From positions 22,965,451 through 23,029,450 of the forward strand of contig CM043948.1 of the NCBI GenBank assembly GCA_014529385.2: 64,000 nucleotides of DNA. Direction: 5' to 3'. The translations under genes were made by a program, and so were the position numbers. The notes beneath the pieces are model-generated. The model saw only the letters and a list, made by a program, of their open reading frames with translations, ran no database searches and had not been told where the DNA came from. Below are positions 24,413-34,319 of the stretch, piece by piece. Numbering within the stretch: the first letter of the stretch is position 1; each line of letters opens with the position of its first letter. The DNA is from Adiantum capillus-veneris (Eukaryota; Streptophyta; Polypodiopsida; Polypodiales; Pteridaceae).

Positions 24413-25230
24413 TGTAGCGCGGATAGTGTGTCGTGCTCTCTACAGTGGGTGCTCCTCAGTGCAATGTGCGTGACAATCTCACTCGAAACAGATTGAAAAC
24501 AAAGGAACAATAGATAACAGAGACACAACAACAGACCAAAACATATGACTCGACTATCTCAAAGAACCGATACAGACTCTGGCGTGGCAGCACACTAAGC
24601 TCCAACCCAGGACTCACAGGTACAATGGGGGTGTTGAGGCTCAGATATGCAGGGATGGTGAAGACGTGCTGTATGTATAGACTCTCTCCTCCAAATGACG
24701 ACCCTGGACCATATATCTAGAAGATGATCTTTATGACCCAACAGCTACTACTCATGTCCCACCATAAAGAGCCACCAACGGCTCATAAATGTCAGCCATC
24801 TAAGTCTATCTCCAGACTGAGTGGTGATGGTGATGGTGCTCTCATTTTGGCGTCCCATCGTGATCGCCAAAATGAGAGCACCTGTAGCGCGGATAGTGTG
24901 TTGTGCTCTCTAGAGTGGGTGCTCCTCAGTGCTATGTGCGTGACAATCTCACTCAAACAACTGAAAACAAAGGAACAATGATCTCTATGACCCAACAGCT
25001 ACTACTCATGTCCCACCATAAAGAGCCACCAACGGCTCATAAATGTCAGCCATCTAAGTGTATCTCCAGACTGAGTGGTGATGGTGACCTGGCCACGATG
25101 CCCACTAGAACCACCGTCGTATCCTTGCCACGTGTTGCTTCCTTGCCCAGAGAGTCCGTCTAGTGTGAACCAGACCAGACCAACTGTACTAATTGTGTGT
25201 CCTGTGAAAGCGACACTGTAGCCTACTACA
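24413..25230 (-). repeat. LTR of TGTAGC family, copy 2, with TSD TCTGC
   Basis: The ends are TGTAGCGCGG and CCTACTACA, and 5-bp TCTGC lies on both sides (24408-24412 and 25231-25235). This proves an LTR-type insertion without internal region. It is longer than the ~560 bp of other copies because the LTR start is present twice (24413 and 24883), separated by an 18-bp inverted repeat, with parts of the LTR middle repeated. Confidence 0.85.
24835..24882. repeat. Perfect 18-bp inverted repeat with 12-bp loop
   Basis: GGTGCTCTCATTTTGGCG, loop TCCCATCGTGAT, then the exact reverse complement, immediately followed by a second TGTAGCGCGG. It is absent from the other LTR copies, which continue with GACCTGGCC at this place. 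Confidence 0.9.
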
Positions 25231-25586
25231 TCTGCAAGAGTGTGAGGTCGTCCTCAAGAAAAATACCCGTCGTCTTAAGAGTGGAAGTCCTTCTTTGCTT
25301 CCAGAGAGGGGAAGTGGAGGATAAGCGTTCTTTCCTTAGAAGTTTCCCCTTGCTTTCACTTTTCTTGTTACCTACTCGCCAAGCCTTTGTATGCGCCGGC
25401 GCAATAACCTTGATCATAAACATGAGTTTGTTGACCTCTTTCTCAATATTATCTTGGTCTTTGAGGTGGGGTATCCTCACATGTAAGGAACGCACACGCC
25501 TCCTTTGCTCCTCTACTAGTGTCAAGTTTATGATGATGGGTGTGGGGGTTGATTCTTTGCCTTTGCCTTTTTTGGTGACCTCAATC

Positions 25587-25718
25587 CATAGTCACAGGGG
25601 ACACCCATTTTTGGGCTTCCCGTCCCCACTTGCCGTCCCGCCCTCTCTTTTACACTAAAAATCCATTTGAGCCCCGTCCCCCGTCCCCATTCCTCGGGAT
25701 GCGTCCCTTGTGACTATG
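25587..25718. mobile_element. hAT-like MITE 2 with 8-bp TSD
   Basis: 132 bp, ends CATAGTCACAGGGGAC and GTCCCTTGTGACTATG (near-perfect TIRs). Flanked by CCTCAATC at 25579-25586 and 25719-25726. C-rich interior, no ORF. Same TIR type as MITE 1. Confidence 0.88.
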
Positions 25719-26359
25719 CCTCAATCCATTTCTCGGCTTCATCCGCTTTCTTTTGAGTTTATGTAATTATGTCCACCCAAGAAGTCATTTCTTTATTTTG
25801 CACCTCCCCTTCTTTGATGACCCATGCTTGCTCTTTTATGGTGTTGAGCTCTTCCATTACCGATGGTTGAAGTTCCCTTTCTTCAAGTGCACTTTGTGAG
25901 CGCACCTCTTCAAGCTTGTTCTTGAGTCGTGCAATCTTCTATCTTGGGTTGTTACCCGATTCTCAAGTGTCTTTATGGTGCCTAGGAGGCTGCAATTGAT
26001 TTTGTTGATGGTCGCTTGCATTTCCTCTTTCAATTTTTGGATGACATCTTCGAGGGGGTCGTCCTTGGCGTTTTGCTTTCTCATATCCGCTTGTTCTGTT
26101 TGTGTGCTTCTGTCACAATTTGTGCAATTCCTTTGAACCACACTATGCATACATTAGTAGCCTTTACGGCATTATGCATGCATTTTGATCCACACTATGC
26201 ATACATTCACCACATTATGCATACGACCGTGCTTGGCCGAAACCTTAACTGAATTGCCATTGTACTTTCCCTGTTGCTGATAGTTGCTTCACCCGATTAG
26301 CCTTGCAGTCGCGCTGCCCTTCGTGATGCGCTGTGACCTGCTCGTAACCTTCCATCGTC

Positions 26360-26457
26360 ACGTGCTCGCGCGCGCGCGCACACACTTACACACACTCGCA
26401 CGCACGCACATGCACACGCACACACTCACGCGCACGCGCACGTGCGCGCACACACAC

Positions 26458-26460
<3 letters not shown>
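26360..26460. repeat. Alternating CG/CA tract
   Basis: A degenerate run of CGCGCGCG and CACACA/CGCACG, alternating purine-pyrimidine, next to the (GA)n tract. Confidence 0.8.

Positions 26461-26548
<88 letters not shown>
26461..26548. repeat. (GA)n tract at LINE-A 3' end
   Basis: Pure GA, joined to AATGAAATTGTTATATTAATG, the LINE-A 3' end read on the + strand. Confidence 0.95.
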
Positions 26549-26554
<6 letters not shown>

Positions 26555-27860
26555 TTGTTATATTAATGTCTTCAAAAGGTCAAAATGACCTATGAGACCA
26601 AATTGTTACAAAATTGTCAATCTGATACCATGTCTGGGTATAAAATGACTAGAACAAAAATATTACTACTACTAGAATCCATCCTCATAAGCTCAGAAAT
26701 GGATTGAGGTTGCCAAGAAAGAGAAAAGCAAGGAAACAATATCCACACCCACCATTATCAACGTGACACTAGAAGAGGAGCAAAGAAGACGTGTACGCTC
26801 TCTACATGTGAGAATTTGCAGCCTTAAAGACAAAGATAATGTAGACGAAGAGGTAAAAGAACTCATGGCTTTGATGGGGGTTCATGAGCCGATGCACTCA
26901 AAAGCTTGGAGAGTGGGCAACAAGAAAAATGGGAGCAAAGGGGAAACCTCGAAAGAAAGGGCACTCATCCTTCGTTTTCCCTCCATGGAAGTGCCGAAGG
27001 ACTTTTTGAAGAAGAGACCAACTCTGAAGAGTTCGGGTATCTTTCTCGAGGATGACCTTACCCTCTCAAAGGTCGTCCATATGCAGGAGGTAATGCCAGA
27101 GATTAGAGGGGCAATGGAAAAAGATAAGATTGCTTTTTACCGAGATGGAAAGGTGGTGATATTGGAGCGACGCTCCACATGACGGTGTGAGGCCTATGAA
27201 ACCACACTCAAAGTTTCTACTTGGAATTGTAATGGATCTATGAGCCTTGATGTGGGTGCTTTTGAGGAGAGTTTTACCGGGAGAGACGTTATCTTCTACT
27301 TTGAGACACATCAGGCCCTTGGTTGTCTATGCCTCACATTAGTGGATACAGATGGGAGACAGCCTGTAGACAGGATACACGATAAGAGTATAGAAGGCGG
27401 GGCTCGGAAGGAGTGGCAGTGTTATTCAGGGAGGAGTTGCAGCCATTGATACATATAGCAATCTGCTTTCTGTTGAGTCTTTGTAATAACGTCCACCCAA
27501 GAAGTCGTCATTTCTTTATGCTGCTCTTCCCCCTCTTTGATGGCTCGCACTTGTTCTTTGATGTGTCGAGTTCTATTACAAAGGGCTGCAATTTTTCCTA
27601 TTCAAGTGTGTTTCGTGATGGTGCCTCAGTGAGCTCCTTCCTAAGTGACGCAATCTCTTCGTCTTGGGCCGTCATACGATCTCCCATTGCGGTGATCTTG
27701 CTTTGTTGGACCAAAACGCGATCTTGGAGCATTTTTATTTTCCCTAATAGGTTGTGGTTGATCTTGTTAATGGTTTCGGTCATTTCTTCTTTGCACTTTG
27801 AACTGCATATTCTAAGGGGTCGGGCCTTTCATTCTGCTTTCTCATGTTTGGTCGTTGCCA
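26549..27860 (-). mobile_element. LINE-A copy with internal inversion
   Basis: 26549-26690 is the 3' end in minus orientation. 26695-27455 carries the ORF1 C-terminal half and endonuclease start in + orientation. 27460-27860 carries the ORF1 N-terminal half (coiled coil at 27598-27783) in minus orientation. The minus-strand ORF1 half stops just before the KWIEV point where the + strand half starts, so the middle part is inverted and the rest of ORF2 deleted. Confidence 0.8.
26763..27450 (+). pseudogene. LINE-A ORF1 C-terminus and ORF2 endonuclease start
   Basis: The longest intact ORF1 piece is 139 codons (26763-27182): EEQRRRVRSLHVRI, the L1-ORF1-like block KKRPTLKSSGIFLEDDLTLS and FYRDGKVVILERRST-stop. 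Directly after it comes KVSTWNCNGSM and DVIFYFETHQ, the first strand and catalytic Glu region of an APE endonuclease, showing the ORF1-ORF2 order with little spacer. The endonuclease is cut at about 27455. Confidence 0.8.
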
Positions 27861-28037
27861 AAAACAAGAGGAATTTTGCGGCGGAAGGAGACCACACAAG
27901 TGCTTCCACATTATGCATACATGTTCTCCCACATTAAGCATACATGGCGTACATTTTCTGCAATTTCTGCAAATTACAAGAAATGCCCGCTTTCTGCAAA
28001 TTCTTGCAATTTCTGAGAAAAAATTGAATTTTGAGTT
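27861..28037. other. Short repeats TTTCTGCAAATT, no gene
   Basis: CACATTATGCATACAT-type repeats of the LINE-A 5' region (27908-27945) and several TTTCTGCAA(A/T)TT units. Non-coding. Confidence 0.6.
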
Positions 28038-28443
28038 TTATTGTCTTTTGCTGTACGTCCCCAACTCGGTCGCTTGGTCGATCAGCGTGGCTTTGGTGCG
28101 AGGAGAATGTGGGCTCTGTTGTGCTAGTAGCTCCTCCAGTTGTCCAGTGTCTGCTCTAAAGAAGTCTGTGATCCGTCTCTGAGATTGGGTAGCCTCTCCT
28201 CGCCTCTCATTAGGCTCTCTCTGTGTCTGCGCAGCTTGAGCAAATACAAGCCCAGGCATCTCTGGTCCTCGTATCCCATGACTCTGGTCCAAATCCTTCT
28301 CTGAACAAGCAATGGAAGCGGCCTCGTGTCTCATAGTAGACTGGTCAGTGGCATGTGTAGTGCAACTCTATTTGGGCTCCATGTGACATAGGGGGCATGT
28401 CCTGGCCTCTGCTGGTACTCCGTTGTATCTCCCAGTCTTGACC

Positions 28444-28446
<3 letters not shown>
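28038..28446 (-). pseudogene. LINE-A ORF2 C-terminal fragment
   Basis: On the minus strand the Cys/His cluster region and the following block (RGPEMPGLVFAQAAQTQREP, then SQRRITDFFRADT) match 6800-7080. The 5' side is cut exactly at a (GA)n tract. The 3' side ends before the LINE 3' UTR. Confidence 0.8.

Positions 28447-28526
<80 letters not shown>
28446..28526. repeat. (GA)n followed by poly-G
   Basis: About 52 bp GA then about 29 G. Joined to the truncated 5' end of a LINE-A fragment. Confidence 0.9.
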
Positions 28527-29437
28527 ATCGTCGTGTCGAACCTGCTCTTCGCGCTCCTTTTGTGGCGAGGATTTCCCCTCCATCGCGCGCAAGCCTGTGG
28601 TCCTTGCACCCTTTTCTGGCAGTCCCAGCGCACTGATCTTGCTCCTACCGTTTCAGCCTGCACGCTGATGCACTTTGCTGGGTGTTTCCCCTCCCCTCGC
28701 ATCCTTTTCAGCTGTGTTCTGGCCTGTGACGTTTTCTGCTTTCTCCACACAGGTTTTTTCTTTCGTTTGGTTTCTTGTCTCCTTGCTGCCTGTTACGTAG
28801 GCATGCGATTTTTTCTTTGTCTGTGATTGTTGTTTTGCCTGCATGCTTGCATGTGTCTGTCTGTCTCCTTGTGGGTGGGGGGTGTGTGCGCGCGCGTGTG
28901 TGCCATGTGGATGATTGCCTGCTGCATGTTGTTGCCTGTTTTTCTGTTTAATTCTCCTGTTTTTGCTCAATCGGATTAGGTGTTTAGGGCCAGTTGTGGT
29001 CACGGAGAGTTGGATGGTTGCACCTTTAGCCTTTTCTTTAGCTTGTTCCTATCAAAGTTTTTGCTTATGGAGGTTGCAGAAGGTCATAGCCCTGTTGACC
29101 TTGCCAGGGATGGCTGTGAGGCTTTCTCTCTCCTAGAGTTTTGATGCAAGTTCTTTGGCAGTGGTGGTGCCTATTCTAGTCGGATGGGCCGCTGCTTGCG
29201 GCCTTGGAGACCTGGAGTTGGCAATTGGAGATTCTTGGTTGGAGTTTTGGGCCTCCTTGTTGAAGTCTAGGTGGCTTGCTTCTGCTACAGCTCTCTACTT
29301 CTTCCTTTACTCCCTTGCTCCTAGCTTTTGTGGTATCACTATCTTTTGGAACTTTGTGTCACTGATAATTTTTCCCCTATGGTCGGGCTGTAACTCGGAT
29401 TACATAATAGAAAAGGGTATCGAGCCCCACTTCTATT
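28527..29437. other. No gene recognised
   Basis: C/T-rich, low-complexity leader-like sequence with GTGTGCGCGCG at 28887. Frames at 28915-29136 and 29155-29439 are hydrophobic but show no family motif. Confidence 0.4.
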
Positions 29438-29862
29438 GAGAGAGAGAGAGAAATGATATATGAATGTCTCTAAAAGGTCAAAATGACCTATGAAACCAAT
29501 CCGTTACAAACTGGTGAGTCTGATACCATGTCTGGGTGCCCAAAAAAAAAAGAGAGAGAGATACTAAAATGATTCTAGAAGTGCTACTAGTTGGAACTGT
29601 GTGGGGTATGTGTGATCACTGATACACTGGGTGCCCAATCCTCATCTGTACTCTGGATGTCGCGCTTTGGATGTCGAGATAGTATGGCTCAGATCCTCTA
29701 ATGTAGTCTCCGTCGAAGCTGTGAAGCTCCTTTCTTTAGTCGTGGGTGTCTCGATCGCCCTAACTCCAATGCTCGATCAATAAGAGTACCATGGGTGTGA
29801 CTATGAGCCTCTATGTGGGATGTCTGGTGTGAAAAAATTAATAATTTGCCTCTCGGATTGTC
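29438..29862 (-). mobile_element. LINE-A 3' fragment hit by LINE-B
   Basis: A short GA tract (29438-29451), the LINE-A 3' UTR (AAATGATATATGAATGTC...) and decayed ORF2 end are visible up to the poly(A) junction of LINE-B copy 2 at 29863. The rest of this LINE-A was not found beyond 36520. Confidence 0.75.
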
Positions 29863-30011
29863 TTTTTTTTTTTTTTCCGAGAAAAAGATCCTTCTATTAG
29901 TTAATGAAAACTGCCCATAGGGCTACAACCATCTCTGTAAGAGAGGGCTACAACAAGCATGATGGGGAGACTCTCCCAATGAAAAATCAGCATATATACA
30001 ATGAGGCTAAA

Positions 30012-33000
30012 TCAAGAGATGGCAGGAGGGAAGAGCCACACAGGTGGACAGTAGTGCCATCTCAGCACCCCCTGGACTATGGTGTAGAAAGGCCCAGGGC
30101 GCCAGAGTCGAAGGAAAGCCTCGCGCCACTCCCGCATGCGGTCGAGGCTGCCTTGTAGTCCCTCAAGTGTTCCTCTGAGAGTATGGATCAGTTCTAGCCA
30201 AAAGTCACGAATAGTCTCTACTGGTGGCACAGGGCGAGCCTCAAAGATGCGGAAACAGCGGGCCCGCCAGATGAGCCAAAGTGTCAGGCCATTGATGAGC
30301 TCCCAACACTCCTCTCTCTCACTGCACCACTCCTATGGAGTAAGCTCTGTAGCAGGCTGGAGTGTAGGTCGCCCCCCCTGCATCACTATCATCCTGCTGG
30401 TGGAAGATAGCTCAAACCGAAGTGCCGGGCCCGTGAGGGTGGACCAAGCCGCTGCCCCCCAAGTGTACTGTCGAGCCGTGGAGAGAGCAGGCATCAGCCG
30501 AAGAACTCGTAGCCACACTTGCTGGGCCGAGGGACAGTCCCAAAGACAGTGACGTTGACTCTCCACCAAATGGTCACAATCTGCACATGTGGCCGAGAGA
30601 CCACTATGCACTAGCCAGCTCCCTACTGCTGTGGCTCTATGTGCGACCAGCCACTGAAACAAGGTGACTCGCCTCGGCTGTCTAGAGTTCCACAACCTCT
30701 CCCAAAAGTCTGCCAAGAACTCGACTGTGAGACCCTCCTCCTGCCAATGACGTGCTGCAGCGGGGAGGGCCTCTCTCTGTGCTGCTAGTATATGACGTCC
30801 CAGTCGAACAGTGTACTGAAAGAACGGGACTCTTGGGTGGTCTGCAGAAGAGAAGGGGTCCCTCCATAGCCATTCACCAGGATCCCACTGTACTCGTGCC
30901 AATGGACAACACTCCTAAGCCCATAGCCTCCAGTGTCCTGTCTGAAGAACTGCTAGGTCAGGGTCTATGACGCAGGTCCGCCCACAGATGCCCACTACTC
31001 GGATCCTCTGAAAACAGCACTCTGCTACCTACGGGGCCTCTAGTGCAACTCGCTGTAGTCGTCCCCCACCCTGAAGGTCGAAGAACAGGGCTGAGACAGA
31101 CTCTGAGCGGGCCCTGACTGAAATGAGAACCTCCAGTCGTGTGAAGGCTCCCATCCACCGGGGTGCTACTGGCTCGAGAGGCGTGAGCCACTCAGCTGGA
31201 ACTGACTCTGAGATGTCCTGACACATGCTCTGCACCCCTCTCATGCCATGTAGCTGGAAACCCTGCACCTCCTCTGACAAACCTGTGAACTCTAGCCAGT
31301 CACCTAGAGAGCGCGTTGGACCTGCTGCCATGGGACCCCAGGAAACATGAGGCCGACTACCAACCAAGTGGCCTCTCTGAGTGCTAACCATGGGGTTCCA
31401 GACGAGGGGCTGCCGTAGGCGCTCCTCCGTGCACGTCGGTTGTCTCTGCTCTAGGCCACGCCGTAAGAGCTCCCAAGATCGAAGCAAACTCACAGCGAAG
31501 CGATCCTCCAGTCTCCTGCGCAAACCAACTCGACGCAACTCTGTAAAGATCCATCTGGTCGAAGGTTGCCAGGGGCCTCCTGACTGAGGCACCATGGCAC
31601 GAAGCCTCTGCAGCAAGAACTCCTTCCAGGGCTCCTCTCCTGGAAGAAGTCCTCTGACTACGAACTTCCCAAGAAGGGCTCTGCTCTGATGTGCTGGATC
31701 AATGATCCCAAGCCTTGCCTGAGGACAAGGAAGTGTGATGACCGACCAAGCCACCTTGGCTCGGGCAATCTGAGTGTCACGACCTGACTAAAGGAAGTTC
31801 CTGATCAGCCTCTCTACCTGGCTGATACAAGAACTTGAGAAGATCAAGGAAGAAGTGATGTACCACATAGTCGCTAACAACACCTGGTTGGCAACTACTA
31901 CGCTACCAACCAGCGAAAGTCGTGCTGAGCTCCAATGTAACAGGTTTCTCCTGATGGACAGGAGAAGAGGAGCAATGTGTTGCTCGGGGGACAAGTACCG
32001 AACTGCAGTCCCTGGGGGAATCCACCTGAAACCCTCTCCTGGCATCCAATCTGGCACAGGAGCATTGCCAACCGAGAAAGCCACTGTCTTTCTCCAGTTA
32101 ATCAGTGCGCCCGATGCACCACAACAGGTCTCCAAAGCCTGCTCACATCTGTGCAGATTGGCCTCCTGGCCCTCTAAGTACAAGGCTGAGTCATAGGGAG
32201 TGCTAAGCCCCTCAGACCAACCTGCTGTGACATGAAAAATCTGCTCATCGCCTCCGCATAGAACAGAAAGAGATAGGGGGCAAGAGGACAACCCTGTCTG
32301 ACCGAGCGTGTGAGCATGAAGCGCTCACCTCTACCTCTTGCCAAAAGCACCTGACTGTGAGCCTATCTGTACAAAGATGACACCCCTCTGATCCAAGCAT
32401 CTGAGAAGGCCATCCTGCGTAGAGTGCCCTCTAGAAAGTCCCAGTCAACTTTGTCGTATGCCTTCTCAAAATCAAGAAGAAGAATCACAAGGTCCTCCCC
32501 ACGGAGCCGTGCCAGGGCAGAAGCCTCCCAGAAAGTGAAGATGTTTTCAAGGATACTACGTTCCTTGACAAAACCTGTCTGAGTCCCATGTATAAGGCTC
32601 TCCAAAAGTGGCTGAATGCTCAAACTGAGAGCCTTGGCAAGAATTTTGTAGGCTGAGTTGAGGATGGTGATGGGGCGCCATTGTCGAATCTCATCCAAGG
32701 AGCCACCCTCCTTTGGAATGAGGTAAATCAGGCCCTCACTCATGCTATCAGGCATCACTCCTGTGTGCAAAATGTACTGAAAGGCACTACAAAGATCTGG
32801 GCCAAGCAGGTCCCAGTACTCCAAGAAAAAGCTGGGAGTCAGCCCATCCTCACCTGGACAGCTACCACGAGGGTGGGCCCTAAGAGCCGTGTGCAGCTCC
32901 TCAAGCTGAAGTGGCATCTCTAGCCTCTGGCGCATCTCCTTAGTCACAAGACAAGGCATCTGTGCCCAAACCTGCTCCCTGCATGCATCCTGCCGCTCTG

Positions 33001-34302
33001 ACTGGGGCTCAGCCGACAGTAACTCACAGTAAAAGTCAGTAGCAACTGCACGCATATCCTCGGGCTCACAAACAACTGACCCATCGGGTCTCCTCAACTG
33101 ATTGACCTTGGCATGCGAGTGCCGAGGTCCCACTGTCTCAAAAAAAGCACCTATCACTTTGTCACCCACCTGAGTCCACTGAGATGCCTGTCGGTGAAAG
33201 GCAAACTCATGACGCCTCTCCTCTGTGCTAGCAAGCTCCTATCGGGCCTGCTGTAACTGCTCCTCCAACCATGGACTGTCTGGATGGTGCTCCTGCATCC
33301 TTTGTAGTGAAGCAATGCCTCGTCTGAGACGCTGCTCCTCCTCTCTCGTTGCAGCCCGGCGAGCCAGAGACTCGTGGAGAAAAAAGTGGCTAAGCTGAGC
33401 TAGGCCTAAGGCAGTCTGTCTGCAGGTAGAACCTGGCTGTCCATGCCCTCTGTCCAGAGAGCCTCTACCCTCTCTCTAAGTGCTGAGTCCAACAAGACCC
33501 GCTATAGGATGCGAAGCATCGTGCTCCCACTCCTCTGCCTGTCTGCCACTGTGAGGATCACTGGTGCATGGCCCGAGAAGGATGTCCCTGCCAGGATGCC
33601 CACTGATCCCCCCAAGTCACTGAAGTGGTCACTAGTGTAGAAGCGTTCTATACGTGATAGATGCACTCCTCCCACTCTGCGGTCCGATCTAGAGAAGGCA
33701 AGACTGGCTGGAGGCCTCACAAAGCCAGAGTGCTGCCATGTATCCGAGACCCTCAAAGTCATACACAACCTCTCCCAAGCTGCTAAGTCGACTCCATGCA
33801 TAGTAGCATGGCTGCCTCCAATCCTATCAGAAGGGTCCTCCAACACGTTGAAGTCCCCTCCTACATACCAATGGTCAGCCTGCGGCAAAGACTCAACAAT
33901 CTGTGACCAAAACTCTACACGAGCACTCGCCACATTGGGCGCATAGATGTTCAAGAAGCCTACAAGGCCACCCTGAACCTGCATAATAATCCACTGAGCC
34001 CTGCCTGGCAAAATAATCCCTCTGCCCACAATGGCCTGCTGCAATGAATCTGCAATAGTCATACATACCCCACCCTGGATGCCTCCAGGTCCAAAAGCAG
34101 CTGACCAAAAGGTATCATATCGTCCATGCAAAATCTGACCACATCGCCGAATGCGGCTCTCACACAGATGGTGCTCCTGAAGCATAAGGAGATCAATCTC
34201 TCCTCCCACAAGGCAACGCTGAAGGTCCTGACGCAATCGGCCCCGTTGTCACTGAAACTGGGGCCCACCTAGTCTCTGCACGTTCCACGAGATGATCCTC
34301 AT
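30012..34302 (-). pseudogene. LINE-B ORF2 (APE, RT, zf-RVT), copy 2
   Basis: The endonuclease starts [13 protein letters not shown] at 34302. An early stop follows, then an open frame to 33502 with MLQEHHLCE (catalytic Glu), [30 protein letters not shown] and FSGHAPVILT. RT frame 33169-32363 has [43 protein letters not shown] and [13 protein letters not shown]. The catalytic FTDD segment is lost in a ~40-bp deletion near 32190. A zinc-binding domain typical of plant LINEs is at 30902-30333 (CADCDHLVESQRHCLWDC). Stop at 30012. It cannot encode an active RT. Confidence 0.88.
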
Positions 34303-34319
34303 GGGGAGCAAGAGAGAAC

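Larger units (their letters stand above)
24298..26150 (-). pseudogene. LINE-A ORF1, split by an LTR and a MITE
   Basis: The N-terminal coiled coil is at 25857-26150 (INKINCSLLGTIKTLENRV). The RRM-like part RRRVRSLHVRIPHLKDQDNI is at about 25450-25525. The C-terminal domain is cut at its KSSGIFLEDDLTL-equivalent block by the LTR and resumes at 24298-24407 with HMKEVMPEIRA...FYRDGRVVIMERRST-stop. The nested-insert borders match precise target duplications, so the pre-insertion ORF1 order is clear. Other small indels also break it. Confidence 0.8.
20088..26230 (-). mobile_element. LINE-A, nearly full-length host of nested inserts
   Basis: The minus strand reads from the 5' region near 26230 (with repeats of CACWTTATGCATACA) through ORF1 (26150-24298), ORF2 (24297-20469), the 3' UTR and a (TC)n tail at 20146-20088. 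Inserts are an LTR at 24413-25230 (TSD TCTGC), hAT-like MITEs at 25587-25718 and 22013-22179 (8-bp TSDs), and a ~450-bp unknown insert near 20634-21080. The last ~110 bp of 3' UTR is present twice (about 20147-20200 and 20211-20340). Confidence 0.85.

Noticed and set aside
28915-29439. Two hydrophobic ORFs as membrane protein genes
   Set aside because: No start context, no domain, and neighbours are only repeats. T-rich DNA gives hydrophobic codons by chance.
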